A DNA stretch of 64,000 nucleotides from Leptospira abararensis (lineage in GTDB: Bacteria > Spirochaetota > Leptospiria > Leptospirales > Leptospiraceae), in contig NZ_JAFFPR010000029.1 of assembly GCF_016918735.1 (NCBI RefSeq), positions 1-64,000 of the forward strand, given 5' to 3'. Below are positions 16,778 through 26,886 of this stretch, in pieces; the stretch's first letter is position 1; the number at the start of each line of letters is the position of its first letter. The notes under the pieces were generated by a model that searched no databases, was not told the origin of the DNA, and saw only the letters and a program-made list of their open reading frames with translations. The translations under genes were made by a program, and so were the position numbers.

Positions 16778-18892
16778 ATGACCCGTCAGACATTCATTTA
16801 TCTTTCCATTGCATTTTTGGCAACGGCTTGTCGTATGGTTGCTCCCTCACCTAAAATCGAATCGGGTGAATTGGATTTGCGAAAATTTCCTTTTGAGTCG
16901 GGGGCCGCTATGGCCCTACAAGGGGATTGGAAATTTTTTCCAGGACAATTGAATGTTCCAGAAGATGCAGATTCACCCAATAGTCTTCCTGTACCTTCCC
17001 TTTGGAACCAAATGCCATTGCGATCGGGGATTCAAAATGGTAAGGGGTATGGAACTTATGTTTTAGAGATTAAACTTCCGGAAGAAAATCAAATATACTC
17101 CGTTTATTTACCTGAAGCCAGGACCTCTTTTAAGCTAATGGCAGGTAACAGAAGTTTGTTGTCTGGTGTCCCTGGTCTTACAAAAGAAACAACGACACCA
17201 AGTGCCCAAGGTCAAAGTTTTACGACTGTAACAAAAGATCACCTTCAAATCCGGATAGAGGTAAGTAATTTCCATCACAAAGAGGGTGGGCTCCCTAATG
17301 CACCGGTCTTTGGTCTTGCAGAAAGTGTTCAAAATTATATATTAGCTCAAAGTACCGTTGATTTAGCATTAACGGGTGCTATCTTTATGTTTGGTTTATA
17401 CCATTTCATTTTATTCTTTTATAGAAAAAAACAGAGAGAAGCTTTTTATTTCGGGTTTTTCTGTTTGGTATTTGCTGCAAGGATTCCTTTCATTGGGAGT
17501 AAAACTATTTATGCCATGTTTCCTGGTATCCCTTGGGAATTAGTGATATATGTAGAGTATGCCTCCGTTTTCGTCCTGGGGATTTTGTTTTTATGGTTTG
17601 TGGATGGTCTTTTCCCTCGTTTTATTGATACTAAAATCATTTTATACTTTAGCGCCTACGTACAGTTTATGTTAGTTTATGGTTTGATCATAAAACCGGA
17701 AGTCTACACTCAATTTGAAATAGTTTTTCAAATATTGGGTATAGTTTACGCAGTTTTTTTGGGAATCCGTTTGTCTCAAATGGTAATCAAAGGTCTACCA
17801 GAAGCCGGAATTTTCTTTTTAGGGTATTTGGTTTTATTTGTTGGATTTGTGTATGATGTTTTTCTCGCCTACAGTGGAGAAGGGGAATCCATTTTCTCTC
17901 AAATTGCGGTCTTTTTATTTTTCGGAGTGCAATCCACTATTGTTACACTTCGTACGGCAAGAAACTTTCGCAAAAAACTTTTGTTAAAAGAAGAGTTTGA
18001 AATTATTAATGAACATTTTATTTTAACAAACCGTTTTTATGCAAAGTTTATTCCCCGTGATTTTTTGACCCACCTAGACAAAGAAAGTATCGAAGAGGTT
18101 CGGTTAGGTGATAGTAGCGAAAGAGAAATTACAGTTTTGTTTGCCGATATTTGGGAATATTGGGATATTATTTATTCTATACCTCTTGAAAATAGAATGT
18201 TATTTACCAATTCTTATTTAGGAAGAATTGGGCCATGTGTTCGTAAAAATAATGGCTTTATTGATAAATACATTGGAAGCGCCATCATGGCATTATTCGA
18301 TGGTGGAATTCAAAACTCAATCAAGGCCGCTGAAGATATCCAATGGGAATTAGAAAAGTACAATGAACGTCGGAAAACTTTAGGATATTTGCCATTACAT
18401 GCTGGAATTGGAATCCATTCAGGTGATACCATGCTTGGAATTTTGGGAGAGGAAGAAAGATTTGAATCAACAGTGATTTCGGATACAGTTAATCTTTCGA
18501 GTCGAATCCAGGGTCTAACAAAAAAATATGGAGCAAGAATACTTGTCAGTGTAACATCGCTTATGTTACATGAAGATTTGGATACAATTCCCTATCGAAT
18601 TTTGGATTTTGTGCGAGTTCAGGGCAAACAAGAATCAGTAATGATTGCTGAGGTTTTGATCCCCGGTATCGATATTATTTCTAATAAAAAAATCGAGAAT
18701 AAAGAAGAGTTTGAAGCTGGGATTTTTGATTATGAACGCGCCAATTTCGTATCCGCTTTAGAAAAATTTCGCGCGGTATTTGCAAACAATCCAGATGATT
18801 TGGCTGCGCAAATTTATATTGAAAGATGTGAGTATTACCAAACTGCAGAAGTAGGTGGAGATTGGGATGGAGTTTCTGCATGGGAAAAATAA
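16778..18892 (+). CDS. 7TM-DISM class III adenylate cyclase-like receptor, C2-like half
   Basis: A 704-residue protein with a lipobox-like signal (LATAC, C18), an extracellular DISMED2-like domain (about 25-180), seven helices (about 190-395), then a class III cyclase domain (about 445-640) and a TPR-like tail. Key residues: D457 in LFADI is kept, but the second metal Asp is replaced by Ser (S501 in KYIGSAI), 44 residues later as in the family. The transition-state Asn and Arg are intact (N572, R576 in VNLSSR), as are K497 and T565, a Lys/Thr pair seen in bacterial adenylate cyclases. Alone it should be inactive or weak. Its stop overlaps the ATG of the next cyclase (TAATG). Confidence 0.88.
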   Translation: MTRQTFIYLSIAFLATACRMVAPSPKIESGELDLRKFPFESGAAMALQGDWKFFPGQLNVPEDADSPNSLPVPSLWNQMPLRSGIQNGKGYGTYVLEIKLPEENQIYSVYLPEARTSFKLMAGNRSLLSGVPGLTKETTTPSAQGQSFTTVTKDHLQIRIEVSNFHHKEGGLPNAPVFGLAESVQNYILAQSTVDLALTGAIFMFGLYHFILFFYRKKQREAFYFGFFCLVFAARIPFIGSKTIYAMFPGIPWELVIYVEYASVFVLGILFLWFVDGLFPRFIDTKIILYFSAYVQFMLVYGLIIKPEVYTQFEIVFQILGIVYAVFLGIRLSQMVIKGLPEAGIFFLGYLVLFVGFVYDVFLAYSGEGESIFSQIAVFLFFGVQSTIVTLRTARNFRKKLLLKEEFEIINEHFILTNRFYAKFIPRDFLTHLDKESIEEVRLGDSSEREITVLFADIWEYWDIIYSIPLENRMLFTNSYLGRIGPCVRKNNGFIDKYIGSAIMALFDGGIQNSIKAAEDIQWELEKYNERRKTLGYLPLHAGIGIHSGDTMLGILGEEERFESTVISDTVNLSSRIQGLTKKYGARILVSVTSLMLHEDLDTIPYRILDFVRVQGKQESVMIAEVLIPGIDIISNKKIENKEEFEAGIFDYERANFVSALEKFRAVFANNPDDLAAQIYIERCEYYQTAEVGGDWDGVSAWEK

Positions 18893-21024
18893 TGAAGACC
18901 ATCCCGTTCAGTTTTTTATTTCTTATTTCTGCATTTTTATTTTTATCTTGTAGTTTTGATTCTTCTCCCGAAGCAGTGAAAGGATATTTAGAACTTCCTT
19001 TTTCTTATGTAAAAGATGGGAAAAAACTTTCTACAGGTGGTGAATGGGAATTCTATTGGGGGGAAATTTACGGTGAAAGTTTATTCGAAAAAATAAAGGA
19101 ACCTAATAAAACTTATGTTAAAGTTCCTTCTTCCTGGAATTCTTATCGACCGGAAGGAGAAGGTGGAGACGGCTTTGCTGTATTTCGCCTAACATTAAAA
19201 CTACCGGATCCAAAAATTCGTTATTATCTGCGAGTCCAGCCAGCAACGAGTTCCTATGAACTCTATATCAATCGCCAGAAAATCGCAAGTTCTGGAAAGG
19301 TGGGAACAGATGAGCTGAGTGCCATTCCCAAATATCAAATCCAATATGTATCCTTTCAACCAGATGATTACGAACAAGAAATACTCCTTGTGGTTAGCAA
19401 TTTTCACCATGCTCGGGGTGGGTACAGAAAACCAATTGACATTGGAACCAAAGAAGTCATTCAAAACGAATCGTTAATTTATTCTGCGGGTGAAGTATTT
19501 GTATTTGGTGCCATGTTGACTATGGCTCTTTACCAACTAACAGTTTTTCTCTTTCGCAGAGAAGAAAAAAGTTCTCTTTTCTTCTCTTTGTTTTGTCTGT
19601 TTACTGGACTGCGACTTGTTGTCCTCGATAACTACTATATTGTTTATGCATTTCCAGATTTTTCCTGGCACTGGATGCAAGTATTAGATTACACATCGGC
19701 TCCTCTGCTTGTCTGTTTTTTCTTAGGATATTTAAAGAGTTTGTTTCCTGGAAAATCAGAAGTTCCTAAGTGGATGTTATATTCTTGTTGGAGTATAACT
19801 GCTTGTTATGTGTCCTTTGTGGTTTTGACAGATGCTAAACTTTTCACCAAAACAAACATTTTTTCACAAGTGGTGATCCTATTTTTTAGTGTTTGTTCTT
19901 TTTATGTGATCCTTAAGATCTATCGACAAAGAAAGAGAGATAGTAGTTTAGTATTTTATGGATCACTGCTACTTATGCTTGGGTCTACTCACGATTTGAT
20001 GGCAGGGAATTATTGGTTTCAATCGCAACCTTTTATGCCGTTTTCTCTTTTTGTGTTTTTTTTGTTCCAGAGTATCCTTCTTGCGAGAAGGAATGCTCGG
20101 TTTTATTCTTCTATGGATACGCTAACAAATGAGTTAATAGAAGTAAACAATCGACTTGAATCATCTAATCATGTGTATGCGAAGTTTGTACCTATGCGAC
20201 TCATTCAGTTGTTTTCACAACAATCCAAATCCAGAGTTAAACGTGGAGATTTTATCGTAAAACAGATGTCCGTATTATCTTCAGATATTCGTGATTTTAC
20301 AGCTATCTCTGAAGCTCTAAGTCCTGAGGAAACATTTCTTTTTCTGAATGATTATTTGCGCCAAGTGGGGCCTATTATCAGATCCCACAATGGATTTATA
20401 GAAAAGTATGTGGGAGATGCCATCTTAGCTTTGTTTGAAAGACAACCAGAAGATGCACTATCGGCAGCGATTGAAATGCACAAAACTACTGCAAGGTGGA
20501 ACAAAGAGGAAAGGTCTCACCGCGTTGCTGAAATTCAGATTGGGGTAGGAATTCATTTTGGAGAACTTATGCTCGGTATTATTGGTGAAGAACAAAGGAT
20601 TGAGTCTGCTGTCCTTTCTGACTCTATGGGTGTTGCCAATTCTTTGGAATCAATGACCAAAAAATACGGCGCCAAAATTATCATTAGTCTCGATGCATTA
20701 CTCGAATTACACCATCCAGATTCTTATCCTCACCGTTTGTTAGATTTTATTAAGATTCCAGCGAAACAAAAGTTAATTGGAATTGCCCAAGTTTTGGTGG
20801 AGGGTGTGGAAGAATCCTTTGAAATAAAGTTAAAAACTAAGGATCAGTTCGAAGATAGTGTGAATTTATTTTGGGACGGGGATTTTGAAAGGGCCGGGAT
20901 CGGATTTCGGGCGATTGTGGGAATGGATCCTTCTGACAAAGCGGCCAAATTATATCTGGAACGCACCGAATTGTATGCGCAAAACGGCACACCACCCGGA
21001 TTTGGGAAGGGGTTTTTGGCATAA
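18892..21024 (+). CDS. 7TM-DISM class III adenylate cyclase-like receptor, C1-like half
   Basis: A 710-residue paralogue of the preceding protein. The ATG at 18892 is chosen over an upstream in-frame ATG at 18862 because it gives a clean lipoprotein signal (FLFLSC, C20) and overlaps the preceding stop. The architecture is the same: extracellular domain, seven helices, cyclase domain (about 455-640), TPR-like tail. Both metal Asp are present (D465 in SSDIRDFT, D509 in KYVGDAI, spacing 44). At the transition-state positions, however, it has G580 and S584 instead of Asn and Arg, and A573 at the base-selecting position. It is thus the exact complement of its neighbour and resembles the C1 half of mammalian adenylyl cyclase. 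Confidence 0.88.
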   Translation: MKTIPFSFLFLISAFLFLSCSFDSSPEAVKGYLELPFSYVKDGKKLSTGGEWEFYWGEIYGESLFEKIKEPNKTYVKVPSSWNSYRPEGEGGDGFAVFRLTLKLPDPKIRYYLRVQPATSSYELYINRQKIASSGKVGTDELSAIPKYQIQYVSFQPDDYEQEILLVVSNFHHARGGYRKPIDIGTKEVIQNESLIYSAGEVFVFGAMLTMALYQLTVFLFRREEKSSLFFSLFCLFTGLRLVVLDNYYIVYAFPDFSWHWMQVLDYTSAPLLVCFFLGYLKSLFPGKSEVPKWMLYSCWSITACYVSFVVLTDAKLFTKTNIFSQVVILFFSVCSFYVILKIYRQRKRDSSLVFYGSLLLMLGSTHDLMAGNYWFQSQPFMPFSLFVFFLFQSILLARRNARFYSSMDTLTNELIEVNNRLESSNHVYAKFVPMRLIQLFSQQSKSRVKRGDFIVKQMSVLSSDIRDFTAISEALSPEETFLFLNDYLRQVGPIIRSHNGFIEKYVGDAILALFERQPEDALSAAIEMHKTTARWNKEERSHRVAEIQIGVGIHFGELMLGIIGEEQRIESAVLSDSMGVANSLESMTKKYGAKIIISLDALLELHHPDSYPHRLLDFIKIPAKQKLIGIAQVLVEGVEESFEIKLKTKDQFEDSVNLFWDGDFERAGIGFRAIVGMDPSDKAAKLYLERTELYAQNGTPPGFGKGFLA

Positions 21025-21109
21025 AAAAGACATAGATTCGCCCCGTTTCTTGAAAAAGTTCTTGAACTTCCTCTCTAAATGAACGAGAGTCAGTAATACG
21101 GAGATTCCC

Positions 21110-22585
21110 ATGACCCAAGCCACTCTTACACAAGCCCCTACCACTGGAAAGGCTGTGATCCAAACCAAAAGTTTTACTCCATCTGATATTGACCGTATTT
21201 TCAAGGCGCAGAAGGCAAAGGCTTTGGAACTTCGATTATCGAATTTCAAAACTCGCATTGTAAAACTAAAGAAACTAAAAGACGCTGTCCTTAAATACCA
21301 AAAAGACATCCAAACGGCACTCCATTCTGATTTTAAAAAATCATCTGGCGAAGTCGATATTACAGAAATTCTTCCTACGATTGCCGAAATCAATGATGCC
21401 ATCCGCCATGTAAAACATTGGATGCGCCCAAAAAACGTAATGACACCACCCACTTTACTTGGGGCAACCAGTCGTATCGTTTATGAGCCCAAAGGTGTTT
21501 GCCTCATCATTGCTCCATGGAACTATCCATTTCATCTAGCGATTGCCCCTTTGGCTGCTGCGATCGCTGCGGGTAACACTGTGATGTTAAAACCTTCCGA
21601 GTTCACTCCACATACTGCCGATGTCATTAAATTAATGTTAAGTGAAGTGTTCTCCGAAGAGGAAGTTGCTGTATTTGAAGGTGATGTTGCTGTTGCCACA
21701 GCCCTTCTTGAAGTGCCTTTCGATCATATCTTTTTTACTGGCTCTACTCCTGTGGGTAAAATTGTTATGACAGCAGCGGCAAAAAACCTCACAAGCGTAA
21801 CGCTTGAATTGGGTGGGAAGTCGCCTTCAATTGTTGCAGAAGATGCCGATATGAAAGTGGCTGCGGAAAGGATCATGTGGGGAAAATTTTTAAATGCCGG
21901 CCAAACCTGTGTGGCCCCCGATTACCTTTTGATTCCTGAATCCAAAGTAGACGAATTTGTAAAAAATGCAAAGGAAACAACAGAAAATTTCTTTAAATCC
22001 AAACCTGAAAATTTTACAGCAAGTGCAGATTTTTGCCGTATCGTGAATGCAAAGAACTTTGGAAGAGTGTCTTCTTATATAGAAGATGCGGTGAAAAAAG
22101 GTGCCAAAATTGCTTATGGTGGAGAAACAAGAAGTTCTGATAACTTTATTTCACCAACCATTCTTACGAATGTGTCTTTAGATGCTCGTATTATGGAAGA
22201 TGAAATTTTTGGACCACTCCTTCCAATCATTACTTACAAAACTTTGGATGAAGCCATCCACATCATCAACGAAAAACCGAAACCATTGGCTTTGTATATT
22301 TTCACAAAAAAGAGAAGTACATCTAAATATGTCTTACGTAGAACCAGTTCCGGTGGGGCAGTGATCAATGATGTCATCCTTCACTTAGTGAATCCAAACC
22401 TACCTTTTGGTGGAGTGAATCATTCTGGGCATGGTAGTTACCACGGAATTTTTGGTTTTAAAACTTTTTCTCATGAAAGATCTGTTTTACAAACTCCAAA
22501 GGCATCCATCGCTAAGTTGATGTATCCACCTTACTCTGGTTTTGTGAGACTTATGGTGAAGTTAACCACTAAATTTTTCGTTTAG
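21110..22585 (+). CDS. Aldehyde dehydrogenase family protein
   Basis: A 491-residue NAD(P)-dependent aldehyde dehydrogenase. Visible are the cofactor site with [17 protein letters not shown], the Gly motif FTGSTPVGK, the general base Glu in LELGGKSP and the catalytic Cys in [11 protein letters not shown]. The C-terminal hydrophobic/basic tail ([16 protein letters not shown]) resembles class 3 type enzymes that act on long-chain or aromatic aldehydes, often at membranes. GGAG precedes the ATG by 6 bases. It stands alone, and no operon partner is evident. Confidence 0.9.
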   Translation: MTQATLTQAPTTGKAVIQTKSFTPSDIDRIFKAQKAKALELRLSNFKTRIVKLKKLKDAVLKYQKDIQTALHSDFKKSSGEVDITEILPTIAEINDAIRHVKHWMRPKNVMTPPTLLGATSRIVYEPKGVCLIIAPWNYPFHLAIAPLAAAIAAGNTVMLKPSEFTPHTADVIKLMLSEVFSEEEVAVFEGDVAVATALLEVPFDHIFFTGSTPVGKIVMTAAAKNLTSVTLELGGKSPSIVAEDADMKVAAERIMWGKFLNAGQTCVAPDYLLIPESKVDEFVKNAKETTENFFKSKPENFTASADFCRIVNAKNFGRVSSYIEDAVKKGAKIAYGGETRSSDNFISPTILTNVSLDARIMEDEIFGPLLPIITYKTLDEAIHIINEKPKPLALYIFTKKRSTSKYVLRRTSSGGAVINDVILHLVNPNLPFGGVNHSGHGSYHGIFGFKTFSHERSVLQTPKASIAKLMYPPYSGFVRLMVKLTTKFFV

Positions 22586-22777
22586 TCTAATTTCGCATTA
22601 GGGATAAAACACTCCTGGGGAATACTCGGGAGTGCACCTCATAAATCCGCTACAAAATCTCAGTAACTCCTCATCCCTTTATCAATGTTCTCGTTTTTTA
22701 GAAAGTACTGATAAATATCAATTCCTAAAATGATTCTAATTCAGTGACATCGCACTAGTGATTATTTTTGTGGAATT
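22586..22777. promoter_or_regulatory. Upstream region of the hemerythrin gene
   Basis: 192 bp. Near the aldehyde dehydrogenase end is an imperfect hairpin (CACTCC at 22610-22615 with GGAGTG at 22629-22634), not followed by a T run. Further on is an FNR/DNR-type box, listed separately. Nothing else was recognised. Confidence 0.5.
22708..22721. promoter_or_regulatory. FNR/DNR-type operator upstream of hemerythrin (CTGATAAATATCAA)
   Basis: It matches TTGAT-N4-ATCAA at 9 of 10 defined positions; the first base is C. It ends 56 bp before the hemerythrin ATG, almost the same distance as the norC box from its gene (55 bp). This suggests control by the same DNR-type regulator. Confidence 0.65.
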
Positions 22778-23881
22778 ATGCAAAAGGATTACTCCGCACA
22801 TTTAGATTCCTTACGAATCACATGGTTAAGTGAACCTTTCCATCTCGGAATTCCCATCATTGACTTACAACATGTTTGGTTGGTTCATATCATCCTTGAA
22901 TTAGAAGAAACCATTGTTGATTCCGAAAAAGATGGAGCTGATGTTGATGTTCATTCGTCCTTTCGAAAAGCTTTGGACTATGTGGCAGAACATTTTGCAT
23001 TAGAAGAAGATATCTTGGAACATTTTAACTATCCCAAATTTTCAGAACATATCCAAGGCCACCGCAAATTTGTTGAACGGTTAACGGAAAAATACTATGA
23101 AGCAAAAGATAGCCAAATGGCTGCCTTGGGTATTTTACAAATTCTCAAAAAATGGCTTTTCCAACATATCTTACATGATGATACCGATTATGCAGAGTTC
23201 TTTAAAGCAAGTGGTGTTGATTTAAAATCTTACTGTAATGAAATTTTAAAGTCTGGTAAATATCCGATTTCCAAAGAACAACTTTTGATTTATCAAAACA
23301 TTGTACAAATGGATACAACACATATTTCACTTCACGAACAATCTATTGATACCATTCAAGAAATCAGAAATATTTGGAAAACATATAATCTTTCTACAGG
23401 AATTCCTATCATTGATTTACAACACATTTGGCTTTTGAAAATGATTGTTGAATTAGATCATTCACTAAAGTTAGGTGATAGTGCTAGCGATACCTTCCAT
23501 AAGGTCATAACCGCCGCCATTGAATATACAAAAGATCATTTTGGTGTGGAAGATAAAATTATGCGTTACTTTCGATATACTGATGTGGTCAACCATATGA
23601 ACCAACACAAACGGTTTATTGATTTTATCAAAACAAGAAACGATGAATTTAAATTAGGAAATCCGCGGGCTGGATTACATTTGGTCCAGGACTTACGAAA
23701 TTGGCTTTTGTCCCATATTGCCCTTGAGGATAAAAAAATTGGTCTGGCTTTTGAATCTCGAGTGCGGGAACTTTCTGAGTTTACAAAAAAACTACACCAA
23801 ACTGGCGAAATTAGCATCTCTCGGGAGCAAAAAAACCTATATAAACTGGTAATGCAAACGGCTCCAGACCCGCTAGATTAA
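22778..23881 (+). CDS. Tandem bacteriohemerythrin (two hemerythrin domains)
   Basis: A 367-residue cytoplasmic protein built of two repeats. Each starts with GIPIIDLQHxWL (first His ligand) and continues with HFALEEDILEHF / HFGVEDKIMRYF (HxxxE), HIQGHRKF / HMNQHKRF (HxxxH) and WLFQHILHDDTDY / WLLSHIALEDKKI (HxxxxD). Each domain should bind a di-iron centre able to bind O2 or NO. Hemerythrins often join NO or low-oxygen responses, and the DNR-type box upstream fits that. In the second copy the final motif reads HIALEDKKI, which retains the His and the Asp. Two-domain hemerythrins are uncommon compared with single-domain ones. Confidence 0.9.
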   Translation: MQKDYSAHLDSLRITWLSEPFHLGIPIIDLQHVWLVHIILELEETIVDSEKDGADVDVHSSFRKALDYVAEHFALEEDILEHFNYPKFSEHIQGHRKFVERLTEKYYEAKDSQMAALGILQILKKWLFQHILHDDTDYAEFFKASGVDLKSYCNEILKSGKYPISKEQLLIYQNIVQMDTTHISLHEQSIDTIQEIRNIWKTYNLSTGIPIIDLQHIWLLKMIVELDHSLKLGDSASDTFHKVITAAIEYTKDHFGVEDKIMRYFRYTDVVNHMNQHKRFIDFIKTRNDEFKLGNPRAGLHLVQDLRNWLLSHIALEDKKIGLAFESRVRELSEFTKKLHQTGEISISREQKNLYKLVMQTAPDPLD

Positions 23882-23940
23882 TTTCTGTCGGAAATTGAAT
23901 TGCCAGGTTCATTTTCCGGGAAAATCCTGTTTTCAAACCC

Positions 23941-25404
23941 ATGGAATACGAAGTCATCATCGGTCTGGAAGTTCACGTCCAGCTCAACACTCTATCTAAA
24001 ATTTTTTCTACGGCCACAAACGAATTCGGTGGTAGCCCCAATACTCATATTTCAACACTTTGTGTGGCATTACCTGGCACATTGCCAGTGTTAAACGAAG
24101 TGGTTCTCGAAAAAGCCGTTCGTGCCGGTGTTGCTCTTGGATGTGAGATCACACGTTTTACAAAGTTCGACCGTAAAAATTATTTTTACCCTGATCTACC
24201 GAAAGGATATCAGATTTCTCAGTTTGATAAACCCTATGCAACGCAAGGTGGAATCCATATCAAATTGAAAGGGGAAACAGAAGAAAAGTTCATCCCCCTC
24301 ACTCGTATTCATATGGAAGAGGATGCGGGAAAACTAATCCATTCTCATGATCCATCCATCAACAGGTCTTATGTAGATTACAATCGTGCAGGAACCCCTC
24401 TCATTGAAATTGTTTCGGAACCTGACTTACGTTCTTCTGATGAAGCTTATGTTTATTTGAATGAACTAAAAACAATCTTAAGATACATTCAAGTATCGGA
24501 TTGTAATATGGAAGAAGGGTCACTTCGTTGTGATGCCAACGTTTCCATTCGACATATTGGTGAAAAAGGTTTTCGAACTCGGGTAGAAATTAAAAACCTT
24601 AACTCTTTTAAGGCCGTAAAACAGGCGATAGACTATGAAATTGAATGGCAAAAGGATGTGTATTCTCGTGGTGAGTCATTTCGTCAGATGACAAAACTTT
24701 GGGATGCTACTTTACTCAAAACCATTCCTATGCGTTCCAAAGAAATGAGCCATGACTATCGTTATTTCCCTGAGCCAGATCTACCAACCATTCAAATTTC
24801 TGATTCTTTTATTGAAGACATTCGTAAAACTTTACCTGAACTTCCTAGACAAAAAAAAGAAAGATACAAAACAGAACTGGGACTTCCTGATTATGATGCT
24901 GAAGTGCTTACGAGCGAACGTGAAATTGCTGAATACTTTGAAGAAGCACTTCTCGTCTCGGGGGATGCTAAAAAAACATCCAACTGGGTAAAGGATGAAA
25001 TCCTTGGAATCGTAAACAAAGAAAACATTTCCATTCAGGAATTTGCCATTGATCCATTACGTATTGGTAAACTTGTGAAACTCATCAATTCAGGAGAGAT
25101 CACTGGAAAAATCGCAAAATCTATCTTCGAAGATATGCTAACCACGAAAGACCAACCGGAAGCCATTGTGGAATCCAAAGGTTTAAAAGTAGTTCGGGAT
25201 GACAAAGCATTAGAAGAAATTGTAATACGAGTGATTGAGGCTCAACCAGAATCCGTTGAAGGTTGGAAAAACGGAAAAGATCGTGTGCTTGGTGCTATCG
25301 TTGGTGGAGTCATGAAAGAAACTAAAGGCAAGGCAGACCCAAAACTTGTGAATGAACTGATTCTTGCTAAGTTGGGTCCACTCGGCGAAAAAAAGAAGGT
25401 ATAG
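23941..25404 (+). CDS. gatB: Asp-tRNA(Asn)/Glu-tRNA(Gln) amidotransferase subunit B
   Basis: A 487-residue protein starting with the hallmark [16 protein letters not shown]. It continues with [12 protein letters not shown], the kinase-like catalytic domain with [16 protein letters not shown] and HMEEDAGK, and the C-terminal tRNA-binding YqeY-like domain. It activates the misacylated Asp- or Glu-tRNA as the transamidosome component with GatA and GatC, which are not in this window. Length and sequence are standard. No nearby operon partner. Confidence 0.97.
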   Translation: MEYEVIIGLEVHVQLNTLSKIFSTATNEFGGSPNTHISTLCVALPGTLPVLNEVVLEKAVRAGVALGCEITRFTKFDRKNYFYPDLPKGYQISQFDKPYATQGGIHIKLKGETEEKFIPLTRIHMEEDAGKLIHSHDPSINRSYVDYNRAGTPLIEIVSEPDLRSSDEAYVYLNELKTILRYIQVSDCNMEEGSLRCDANVSIRHIGEKGFRTRVEIKNLNSFKAVKQAIDYEIEWQKDVYSRGESFRQMTKLWDATLLKTIPMRSKEMSHDYRYFPEPDLPTIQISDSFIEDIRKTLPELPRQKKERYKTELGLPDYDAEVLTSEREIAEYFEEALLVSGDAKKTSNWVKDEILGIVNKENISIQEFAIDPLRIGKLVKLINSGEITGKIAKSIFEDMLTTKDQPEAIVESKGLKVVRDDKALEEIVIRVIEAQPESVEGWKNGKDRVLGAIVGGVMKETKGKADPKLVNELILAKLGPLGEKKKV

Positions 25405-25437
25405 TCTTTCTGCAACGGCAAGCTCTAGATAACGATA

Positions 25438-25466
25438 GGCAGAGGAATTAACGGGTTCGCTCTGCC
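25438..25466. terminator. Hairpin between gatB and the convergent cobC-like gene
   Basis: GGCAGAG (25438-25444) pairs with CTCTGCC (25460-25466) around a 15-base loop in the 74-bp gap between two converging genes. A short T tract follows on the plus strand (GTTT). It may act as a bidirectional terminator; the weak U-tract keeps confidence low. Confidence 0.4.
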
Positions 25467-25478
25467 GTTTGGCGGATG

Positions 25479-26072
25479 TTAGACTATCTCTATTTTGTGT
25501 ACTGATCCGAAGTCTACAGGGGATTTGAATGCTTCTTCGTATGGAGTTCCGAACTGTTTACAAAGAACTGCTCGAATAGGACCTGAGTGGCAAACAACAA
25601 TGAGGGATCGTAGCGATTGATTGTTGTTTGTTTCCCAATGGGTTCGTAAGTTTCCACCTTCTTTCCAATCTTCTATAAAAGCATTCATTCGAAAGATTAG
25701 ATCGGTAAAGGCTTCTCCTCCGGGGGTCCTGGCATTGACGAAGTCTTTCATCCAGGGGATGGTTTCTTTTCTTGGAATTTCTTCCCAAAGTTTCCCATCC
25801 CAATCTCCAAAATTCATTTCCCACAAACGTTCGTCAGTTGGAATTAAGGAATGATCTGCCTTGGAAAGGTTGTATTTAGCTAGAAGTGCGGAAGATAGTT
25901 TTAAGGCTCGGGGTGCGGGACTTGAGAGGAAATGGTCAAAGTTTGGCGGTAAATGAGGAAAAGTAGAATCTGCTGTATCTTCCACAGGGTATTTGAGAGG
26001 GAAGTCGGTTCGGCCATAACAAGTTCCTTTGGGAGCTATCGTTTCTGGATGGCGAATTAAATAGAGGTCCAT
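25479..26072 (-). CDS. cobC: Histidine phosphatase family protein, probable alpha-ribazole phosphatase
   Basis: 197 residues from the ATG at 26072 ([11 protein letters not shown]), chosen over a longer upstream frame because the catalytic RHP motif normally lies within the first ten residues. The second His is in [12 protein letters not shown], and the acid in [13 protein letters not shown]. The phosphoglycerate-mutase-like fold suits alpha-ribazole-5'-phosphate dephosphorylation. The specific role is inferred from the overlap with cobS and proximity of cobT, which gives the order cobT-cobS-cobC for attachment of the lower ligand of B12. Confidence 0.8.
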   Translation of the reverse strand: MDLYLIRHPETIAPKGTCYGRTDFPLKYPVEDTADSTFPHLPPNFDHFLSSPAPRALKLSSALLAKYNLSKADHSLIPTDERLWEMNFGDWDGKLWEEIPRKETIPWMKDFVNARTPGGEAFTDLIFRMNAFIEDWKEGGNLRTHWETNNNQSLRSLIVVCHSGPIRAVLCKQFGTPYEEAFKSPVDFGSVHKIEIV

Positions 26073-26878
26073 ACAAACACTCCCGAAATCCACAGGCAAG
26101 TTTCTACTACTTGTTGGACTGCTCCTAAACAGTCGCCCGTAAAGCCGTCAATCCAACGTTTCATCAGAGAATACATATAGTATAGACTGGGGATGATAAG
26201 AATCAAACTTAAGAAAAAGTGGGGATGTTGGTATGACAGAAGTAGAAAAGGAACTAGTCCTCCTATACTTGCGAAGAAAGTTTGTGGCCAGGTAATTTCT
26301 TTTGCCATTGGTTTTGCATAACCTTCTTCTTTAGCATAGGGAAGGAGTTTCATCATAAGGACTGAAAAAAATCGACTCAGACTATGTGCTGAAATAAAGT
26401 ATAACCAAATTGTAATTAGCTGATTGGTCCCCAAAAATTGTAATTGGCTTAAGCGAAATCCAGTGGTTGCAAGGGACTCGGAGGCACCTAAAATTTTTAG
26501 AACGAGTAGTATACAGATCCCGGCAGCTCCAAAACTGCCAACACGACTATCTTTCATGATCCGAAGGATATCTTCCCTTTTCCAACCTCCTCCAATCCCG
26601 TCACAAAAATCAGAAAACCCATCTTCGTGAAAGGCACCCGTTAGGATTAATAAAAATCCTAACGAGATGACAAAGGCAATACTGGGACCAAAAAACAATT
26701 GGAAAATCAAATAAACAAACCATTGTAAGGTTCCGAGTATGATTCCCACTGTTGGTGAATATTTGATTGATTTATGTAACCATTCCTCTTGAAAACCAAT
26801 CCACTGAGGAGAGGGAATTCTGGAAAGAAAAGACAAACAAACAAAGAATAGGCGAATTTCTCTTAATAAAAAATGCAT
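26057..26878 (-). CDS. cobS: Adenosylcobinamide-GDP ribazoletransferase
   Basis: A 273-residue integral membrane enzyme that joins adenosylcobinamide-GDP to alpha-ribazole, the last step of cobalamin assembly. The signatures FLSRIPSPQ near the N terminus and [19 protein letters not shown] with the metal-binding acidic cluster are clear, followed by [10 protein letters not shown]. Six or so hydrophobic segments are seen. It overlaps the cobC-like gene by 16 bp and starts 8 bp after the cobT stop, so the three form an operon. Confidence 0.93.
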   Translation of the reverse strand: MHFLLREIRLFFVCLSFLSRIPSPQWIGFQEEWLHKSIKYSPTVGIILGTLQWFVYLIFQLFFGPSIAFVISLGFLLILTGAFHEDGFSDFCDGIGGGWKREDILRIMKDSRVGSFGAAGICILLVLKILGASESLATTGFRLSQLQFLGTNQLITIWLYFISAHSLSRFFSVLMMKLLPYAKEEGYAKPMAKEITWPQTFFASIGGLVPFLLLSYQHPHFFLSLILIIPSLYYMYSLMKRWIDGFTGDCLGAVQQVVETCLWISGVFVWTSI

Positions 26879-26886
26879 ATAATATT

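Noticed and set aside
22610..22634. Hairpin downstream of the aldehyde dehydrogenase as an intrinsic terminator
   Set aside because: The stem is only 6 bp with a 13-base loop and no T run follows.
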